Of a DNA stretch of 20,119 nucleotides, positions 15,701 through 20,119 are shown one piece after another. The notes below the pieces were generated by a model. The model did no database searches, had not been told where the DNA came from, and was given only the letters and a program-made list of their open reading frames with translations. Both the position numbers and the translations under genes were made by a program. Within the stretch, counting starts at the first letter, position 1; every line of letters starts with the position of its first letter. Source of the stretch: JAQGMO01 sp050954505 (GTDB taxonomy: Bacteria > Pseudomonadota > Gammaproteobacteria > Burkholderiales > Burkholderiaceae_D); NCBI GenBank assembly GCA_050954505.1, contig JBPBPY010000122.1:1-20119 (forward strand), in the 5' to 3' direction.

Positions 15701-16819
15701 CGGAACCTGCCACAGCTTTTCAATGAAGGCGCAATCTTCTTCGACCAGCACCGAACGCTGGCCCGGCAAACCGGGCCCCATGTAGCCCATTTCCCGCCCG
15801 CCCATGGCATTGGGCTGGCCCGTCAGTGAAAACGGCCCGCTGCCCGGCTTGCAGATCGCGCCCGTGGCCAGGCTCAGGTTGCACAAGGCGTTCGTGTTCC
15901 AGGTGCCATGGGTGCTCTGGTTCAGTCCCATGGTCCAGCAGCTCATCCAGGCCCGTGCCTGGCCTATCCACAATGCAGCCTGGCGAATGTGGGCCTCAGC
16001 CAGCCCGGTGATCCGTGCCACCACAGCCGGGGGATAGTCTTGCAGGAAGGCCGGCATGACTTCCCAGCCCTCGGTGAAGCGGGCAATGAAATCGGCATCG
16101 GTGTGTCCATTGACGACCAGCAGATGCAGCAAGCCATTCAGAAGTGCCAGATCGGTTCCTGGCTTGATCTGCAAGAACAGGTCGGCCTTGTCCGCCGTGC
16201 CATTGCGGCGCGGGTCGACCACGATCAGCCTGGCGCCAGCCTTGAGCCGATCGAGCAGGCGCAGGAACAGGATCGGATGGCAATCGGCCATGTTGGCGCC
16301 GATGACAAAAAACACCTCGGCATGATCGAAGTCTTCATAAGACCCTGGCGGTCCGTCGGCGCCCAGCGATTGCTTGTAGCCCGTGGCAGCACTGGCCATG
16401 CACAGACGTGAATTCGATTCGATGTTGTTGGTGCCGATAAAACCCTTGGCCAGTTTGTTGACCAGGTATTGCGATTCCAGCGACATCTGTCCCGACACGT
16501 AGAACGACAGTGCATCCGGACCATGCTCATCGAGCAGGCGGCGCAAGCGTTGCGCGGTCAGCGTGATGGCCTGGTCCATCGCCACCTGTGCCTTCGGTTG
16601 CTGCCGTTGTGCGCGCGCATAGGCAAACTCCATGCGGCCCGATTCGCTCAGTGCCTGTGCACAGGTGCTGCCCTTGGTGCACAGCCGTCCGAAGTTGGCC
16701 GGATGGTCGCGGTCGCCGCTGACCTTGATGACGCGATTGCCGGCGACCTCCATGACGATGCCGCAACCCACACCGCAATACGGGCAGACCGATTTCACAC
16801 TGCGCACAGGCTCTGCCAT
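12776..16819 (-). CDS. nasA: Assimilatory nitrate reductase fused to CysJ-type diflavin reductase
   Basis: The 1347-residue protein joins a molybdopterin nitrate reductase to its own electron supply. Residues 1-50 bind a [4Fe-4S] cluster (Cys12, 15, 19, 47). The molybdopterin body follows, with the likely Mo-ligand Cys140 in NSRLCMASAATGYK and the dinucleotide-binding C-terminal domain to about 765. A flavodoxin-like FMN domain spans about 783-925 (HASSTGNAQT, FASTFGDGDAPE, FGDSNYDQFCG). A CysJ-like FAD/NADP module fills about 980-1347 (RFYSISSSP, GPGTGVAPFRAFLQ, the ending RYLRDVY). It should reduce nitrate to nitrite with NADPH in the cytoplasm; no Tat signal is seen. The start at 16819 was preferred to 16861 because it gives the family N-terminus and lies 7 bp after the nirD stop. 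No BFD-type [2Fe-2S] domain is present. Confidence 0.93.
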   Translation of the reverse strand: MAEPVRSVKSVCPYCGVGCGIVMEVAGNRVIKVSGDRDHPANFGRLCTKGSTCAQALSESGRMEFAYARAQRQQPKAQVAMDQAITLTAQRLRRLLDEHGPDALSFYVSGQMSLESQYLVNKLAKGFIGTNNIESNSRLCMASAATGYKQSLGADGPPGSYEDFDHAEVFFVIGANMADCHPILFLRLLDRLKAGARLIVVDPRRNGTADKADLFLQIKPGTDLALLNGLLHLLVVNGHTDADFIARFTEGWEVMPAFLQDYPPAVVARITGLAEAHIRQAALWIGQARAWMSCWTMGLNQSTHGTWNTNALCNLSLATGAICKPGSGPFSLTGQPNAMGGREMGYMGPGLPGQRSVLVEEDCAFIEKLWQVPAGTLHARIGGGSKIGSERPAGQRKSFVNDNGGERIVQGGDCSPNNGGRGSGGTVAMFEDLAAGKIKACWIICTNPVATVPDRKKVIAALQAAELVICQDAFLDNETNPYADILLPGALWAEAEGVMINSERNLTLMQQAVQPAGETLPDWQIIARVACEMGYAQAFTYASASDVFDEIRQASNPATGYDLRGASHARLREGPLQWPVAAGTARNPIRYLNDGVSQALLRTTHGAAPALVFATESGRARFLPRPHMMPAEMPDEDFPFVLNTGRLQHHWHTMTKTGKIATLNKLSPGPFVEIHPEDASALGIESQKARPARVEVRSRRGHVILPAVLSERVRPGNCFVPFHWNDVFGEQLAINALTNDAVDASSLQPEFKFCAVSLARVAAMAIAEPDADQEQPASCEAAALLLLHASSTGNAQTVAAECAAVLRGAGHELRLASMEDVEAGDLALANTVLFFASTFGDGDAPESGAALWAALQQVHAPALALRETQFAVLAFGDSNYDQFCGFGCKLDARLEMLGAKRLLERVDCEPDFQPSVLRWLQTLVAALPAPANGTGLTAASHASLQDHSAIGSDRAAFASPSRFLSKVSDVSSGPPLFTRHTPLQARLISNRLLNAPGASKETRQYVFDLGDSGFSYEAGDALGVWPVNCPALVGEIIATLGLDAASGVEIAGLGHMPLGQALQKHSELTRVNAELLRLLQSRSGDAMLAGLLDEDRRADLGKWLWGRQVADVLKLFPIACDAQTLVSSLKRLQPRFYSISSSPLAHPDQVHLTVSTVRYAQQDGLRAGLCSGYLADRCASASVAIFVQRSASFRLPKDLALPIIMVGPGTGVAPFRAFLQQRKASGASGRNWLLFGEQRAASDFYYRDEFLALQNEGVLNRLDTAFSRDQPEKIYVQHRLLEHGETVWSWLEQGAHFYVCGDGNDMAKDVDAALKQVVQKHGRFSEAGAALYVSTMAKERRYLRDVY

Positions 16820-16826
16820 GCTGTGC

Positions 16827-17243
16827 TCAGGCGGCAATCCACAGCATGCCGTCGGCCACACGGGTAGGGTGGGCGCGCACCGAGTTTTCCGGCACTTCCA
16901 GGCATTCGCCCGTCATCAGGTCGAAGTGCTGTTTGTAGAGCGGGGAAGCGACCACGATGCGTTCGCCGATGCTGCCGACGATGCCGCGCGAGAGCACCGC
17001 AGCCTGGCAGTTCGGGTCGAAGTTGTCGATGGCGAAATGGCGCGCTTCGGCCTCTCCCTGGACGATATGGAAGACGGCGATCTGGCGGCCATTGACCAGG
17101 GCGCAGACGCCGGTATTGCGCACGATCTCCTGCGGTGCGCAGACGGCGACCCAGGTCTTGCCGTCGGCAATTTCAGGCGGTTGTCCGGATCCGGATACAG
17201 GGTCTGGCTGCTGTGCGGTTTCCCGGGTTTGTATCGCTGGCAT
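16827..17243 (-). CDS. nirD: Nitrite reductase (NADH) small subunit NirD
   Basis: NirD is the small, Rieske-fold subunit of cytoplasmic NADH-nitrite reductase and partners with NirB. From ATG 17243 the product has 138 residues. The segment from WVAVCAPQEIVRNTGVCALV through FDPNCQAAVLSRGIVGS and KQHFDLMTGECLEV matches the family. As usual for NirD, the full Cys/His set of a true Rieske cluster (CxH...CxxH) is absent. The longer reading from 17303 would overlap the nirB stop and adds an unconserved-looking leader; 17243 leaves a 43-bp gap after nirB. It lies between nirB and the nitrate reductase gene, all on the minus strand. Confidence 0.92.
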   Translation of the reverse strand: MPAIQTRETAQQPDPVSGSGQPPEIADGKTWVAVCAPQEIVRNTGVCALVNGRQIAVFHIVQGEAEARHFAIDNFDPNCQAAVLSRGIVGSIGERIVVASPLYKQHFDLMTGECLEVPENSVRAHPTRVADGMLWIAA

Positions 17244-17286
17244 GGGATGGCTTTCGACTCGATTATTGGAAACAGCAGCGTCTGCC

Positions 17287-19845
17287 TCAGGCCACGACCG
17301 CAATGGGAATCACCCGGCCAGCCGCAACGGCGGCGGCAGCCTGGCGCTCTTCGGGCGTTGCCGGCCGGATCTGGCCGCGCTCCTGGGCAAACATGACATT
17401 TTCGTCGGCACTGTCGCTGTTGACGAAGTGGCGAAAGCGCTTGCGGGTTTCCGGGTCATTCACGGCCCGGGTCCATTCGCATTCATATACATCGACCAGC
17501 GCCTGCATCTGCGTCTCCAGTTCCGCCGCAATGCCGAGTTTGTCGTCCAGCACCACCTGCTGCAGATACTCGAGCCCGCCTTCAAGATTGTCGCGCCAGA
17601 CGCTGGTGCGCTGCAGACGGTCGGCGGTACGCACATAGAACATCAGGAAGCGGTCGATGTAGCGCACCAGGGTGGTCCGGTCGAGGTCGGCGGCAAACAG
17701 TTCGGCATGGCGCGGCTTCATGCCGCCATTGCCGCACACATACAGGTTCCAGCCTTTTTCCGTGGCGATGATGCCGATGTCCTTGCTTTGCGCTTCGGCG
17801 CATTCCCGCGTGCAGCCGGAGACACCGAACTTGATCTTGTGGGGCGAACGCAAACCCTTGTAGCGGTTTTCCAGTTCGATGGCCAGGCCGATGCTGTCGT
17901 CGACACCATAGCGGCACCAGGTCGAACCCACGCAGGACTTCACTGTGCGCAAGGACTTGCCATAGGCATGGCCGGTTTCAAAACCGGCTGCAATCAACTC
18001 TTCCCAGATCGACGGCAACTGGTCGACGCGGGCGCCAAACATGTCGACCCGCTGGCCACCGGTGATCTTGGTGTACAGGCCGTATTTCTTGGCGATCGTG
18101 CCCACGGCAATCAAGCCATCGGGAGTGACTTCACCGCCCGTCATGCGCGGCACCACCGAGTAGGTGCCATCCTTCTGGATGTTGCCGAGGAAGTAGTCGT
18201 TGCTGTCCTGCAGGCCGGCATGCTCTTTCTTGAGCACGAACTCGTTCCAGCACGAGGCGAGAATGCTGGCGGCCACTGGTTTGCAGATGTCGCAGCCCAG
18301 GCCCTGGCCATGCTGCGCCAGCAGCGCATCGAAACTGGTGATCTTGTCGACCCGTACCAGATGGTAGAGTTCCTGGCGCGAAAAACGGAAGTGTTCGCAG
18401 ACGAAGTTGTTGACGGCCAGCTCCTGCTTTTTCATTTCGGCCTTCATGATGCTGGTTACCAGCGGCACGCAGCCGCCGCATGAAGTGCCTGCACCGGTGC
18501 ATGACTTGAGCGCGCCGATGGACGTTGCGCCGTCGCACACGGCTGCGCAGATTGCCGCCTTGGTGACATTGTTGCAGGAGCAGATCTGGGCTGCACCGGG
18601 CAGGGCATCCACGCCCAGGCCGGGCTTGCTGTTGCCATCGGCGGCAGGCAGGATCAGGAACTCGGGTGCCTCGGGCAGCTCGATGCGGTTCAACATCATC
18701 TGCAGCAGCGTGCCGTATTCCGTGGCATCGCCTATCATCACCGCACCGAGCAGATAGCGCCCGCAGTCGGAGACCACGATCTTCTTGTAGATCTGCTTGC
18801 GCTCGTCGGTGAATTGATAGGACCGGCTGCCTGCGGTGCTGCCGTGTGCGTCGCCGATGCTTGCCACATCCACGCCCATGAGTTTGAGCTTGGTGCTCAT
18901 GTCGGCACCCTGGAATTCGATATAGTCCGGCACGCCCGCCAGGTGCCTGGCAGCCGTGCGCGCCATCTCGTAGCCCGGTGCCACCAGGCCGAAGATCTTG
19001 CCGTTCCAGAGCGCACATTCGCCGATTGCATACACATCCGGATCAGAAGCAAGGCAGTGGTTGTCGATCATGATGCCGCCACGTTCACCAATGGCCAGGC
19101 CGGCGTTTCTGGCCAGCTCGTCACGCGGGCGAATGCCGGCTGAAAACACGATCATGTCGGTTTCCAGGAAGCTGCCGTCGGAAAAATTCATTCGATGGGT
19201 GGCGTTTTCGCCAGCGACGATCTCGACCGTGTTCTTGCCGGTATGGGCGGTCACGCCCAGCGCTTCAATGCGCGAGCGCAGGATGCGCCCACCGCTTTCA
19301 TCGATCTGCATGGCCATCAGGCGTGGAGAAAACTCCACCACATGGGTGTCGAGCTGCATGTCGCGCAAGGCCTTGGCGCACTCCAGTCCAAGCAGCCCGC
19401 CGCCGATGACCACGCCGCTTTTGGAGCGCTGGCCACATTCGAGCATGGCCTCCAGGTCTTCGATGGTGCGATAGACAAAACAGTCCTTGCGCTCGCGACC
19501 TGGCAGAGGCGGCACGAACGGATAGGAGCCGGTGGCGACGATCAGTTTGTCGTACGCCAGGGTTTCACCATTGCTGACGCTGACGGTTTTTGCTGCCAGG
19601 TCGATATGGCTTGCGCGTGCATTCAGTTTGAGCAAGTGGTTGTGGTGTTCGAAAAAGCCGGCCGGCACCAGCGAGAGGTCATCGGCACTCTTGCCGGCAA
19701 AGAATTCGGACAGATGTACCCGGTCGTAGGCTGCACGCGGCTCTTCGCACAGCACCGTGACATCCAGGTCAGGCATGCCGCTGGCAGCCAGGCTTTCGAG
19801 GAATTTGTGGCCAACCATGCCATGGCCGATGACGACGATTTTCAT
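17287..19845 (-). CDS. nirB: Nitrite reductase (NADH) large subunit NirB
   Basis: NirB carries out the six-electron reduction of nitrite to ammonium using NADH, FAD, Fe-S clusters and siroheme. The 852-residue product has an N-terminal GHGMVGHKF dinucleotide fold (7-15), a second NAD-binding fold at GVVIGGGLLGLECA (144-157), and a BFD-like [2Fe-2S] domain (Cys422, 424, 456, 459). A second BFD-like segment lies near 483-540 and the sulfite/nitrite reductase repeat near 560-740. Siroheme/[4Fe-4S] ligands are visible as CVGSTWC (638-644) and CTREC (678-682). The reading frame is open to 20043, but MKIVVIGHG at 19845 is the normal family start, so the 66-residue extension was left out. It is the first gene of the nirB-nirD-nitrate reductase operon. 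Confidence 0.96.
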   Translation of the reverse strand: MKIVVIGHGMVGHKFLESLAASGMPDLDVTVLCEEPRAAYDRVHLSEFFAGKSADDLSLVPAGFFEHHNHLLKLNARASHIDLAAKTVSVSNGETLAYDKLIVATGSYPFVPPLPGRERKDCFVYRTIEDLEAMLECGQRSKSGVVIGGGLLGLECAKALRDMQLDTHVVEFSPRLMAMQIDESGGRILRSRIEALGVTAHTGKNTVEIVAGENATHRMNFSDGSFLETDMIVFSAGIRPRDELARNAGLAIGERGGIMIDNHCLASDPDVYAIGECALWNGKIFGLVAPGYEMARTAARHLAGVPDYIEFQGADMSTKLKLMGVDVASIGDAHGSTAGSRSYQFTDERKQIYKKIVVSDCGRYLLGAVMIGDATEYGTLLQMMLNRIELPEAPEFLILPAADGNSKPGLGVDALPGAAQICSCNNVTKAAICAAVCDGATSIGALKSCTGAGTSCGGCVPLVTSIMKAEMKKQELAVNNFVCEHFRFSRQELYHLVRVDKITSFDALLAQHGQGLGCDICKPVAASILASCWNEFVLKKEHAGLQDSNDYFLGNIQKDGTYSVVPRMTGGEVTPDGLIAVGTIAKKYGLYTKITGGQRVDMFGARVDQLPSIWEELIAAGFETGHAYGKSLRTVKSCVGSTWCRYGVDDSIGLAIELENRYKGLRSPHKIKFGVSGCTRECAEAQSKDIGIIATEKGWNLYVCGNGGMKPRHAELFAADLDRTTLVRYIDRFLMFYVRTADRLQRTSVWRDNLEGGLEYLQQVVLDDKLGIAAELETQMQALVDVYECEWTRAVNDPETRKRFRHFVNSDSADENVMFAQERGQIRPATPEERQAAAAVAAGRVIPIAVVA

Positions 19846-20119
19846 GATTGGTTTGCGTCTTTCGATTGCAGTCAACATTGCCGGCGCGCGGGCGCCGATG
19901 TGCCAATCCCATGTAAACGACAAAACGCCCGTTGCATGCCGGAAATTGCCGGATGCAGCGGACGTCCTTGTCCATGGGATACCGTCGTTGGAATCCGTTT
20001 GCTCTGTCATGCCCACAGTCGCCAACGACTGCGCCTGTTCCATGACGCAAAAGTCGTGCCTGCGAAATCAGGCGGAAATCACCATTGGCCGTGCAGCGCA
20101 TGCGCGTTCATTGCCCACA
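19846..20119 (-). promoter_or_regulatory. nirB upstream region with several small inverted repeats
   Basis: No gene is supported in these 274 bases. Short inverted repeats lie at 20058-20073 (5-bp stem), 20016-20031 (6-bp stem CAGTCG/CGACTG), 19934-19956 (8-bp stem with one bulge) and 19882-19897 (6-bp GC stem, 4-base loop). GCGCATGCGC, a 10-bp palindrome, is at 20096-20105. No clear sigma-70 or sigma-54 promoter was found. A structured leader controlling the nitrate operon is possible but unproven. Confidence 0.35.

Noticed and set aside
16957..18483. A 508-codon open frame opposite nirB and nirD
   Set aside because: Antisense shadow of two well-supported genes; no start signal or domain.
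19889..19905. TGGCAC on the minus strand as the -24 part of a sigma-54 promoter for nirB
   Set aside because: At the correct spacing the -12 part lacks the required GC (it reads CC), so the match is incomplete.
19846..20043. An N-terminal extension of NirB of 66 residues
   Set aside because: The added sequence has no conserved features and precedes the normal family start MKIVVIGHG; it is more likely leader DNA.
20058..20073. A 6-base-loop hairpin as a NasR/ANTAR target
   Set aside because: The loop has A at position 1 but U at position 4 where G is expected, and the next hairpin does not have a hexaloop.

Overview
The window is about 20.1 kb of GC-rich chromosomal DNA and reads as a betaproteobacterium of the order Burkholderiales, most likely Oxalobacteraceae (Herbaspirillum, Collimonas, Janthinobacterium or Massilia type). 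This is inferred from gene content and order, not from a search. The clues are the run DUF971 - ubiE - Tim44-like - ubiJ - ubiB, the very large DUF3683/FAD/Fe-S oxidoreductase next to ilvA, and an assimilatory nitrate reductase fused to a CysJ-type diflavin reductase. Nearly all of the window is coding. No rRNA, tRNA, CRISPR array, transposase or phage gene was seen.

Layout. (1) 1-2200, minus strand: queF (queuosine biosynthesis, 3' end cut by the window edge) and ilvA (threonine dehydratase). (2) 2332-6809, plus strand, divergent from ilvA: a 1342-residue FAD and iron-sulfur oxidoreductase whose stop codon overlaps the start of a HIT-family protein. A 150-bp gap follows, holding short tandem repeats and a perfect 16-bp palindrome. 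(3) 6961-11458, plus strand: a ubiquinone-biosynthesis cluster of DUF971 protein, UbiE methyltransferase, a membrane Tim44-like protein, then after a strong hairpin terminator UbiJ and UbiB, whose genes overlap by 4 bp. (4) 11520-12644, minus strand: an orphan AAA-type ATPase gene. Its likely original 5' end is interrupted by an in-frame TAA, and an AT-rich region with a perfect 20-bp palindrome lies upstream. (5) 12776-19845, minus strand: nirB - nirD - nitrate reductase/flavoprotein fusion, a compact operon reducing nitrate to nitrite to ammonium in the cytoplasm. The 274 bp upstream of nirB hold four small inverted repeats and no clear promoter.

How the parts fit. The nitrate reductase fusion carries its own NADPH-type FAD/FMN electron-transfer module, so it should not need a separate reductase. 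NirBD would then convert nitrite to ammonium with NADH. No nitrate transporter, siroheme synthase or regulator is present in the window. UbiE, UbiJ and UbiB are three components of aerobic ubiquinone synthesis, and the embedded DUF971 and Tim44-like genes are candidates for accessory roles.

Nothing here is clearly a new defence or mobile system. The most unusual items are the interrupted AAA ATPase with its palindromic AT-rich upstream region, the heptamer repeat array beside a palindrome before the ubi cluster, the terminator inside that cluster, and the self-contained nitrate reductase fusion.
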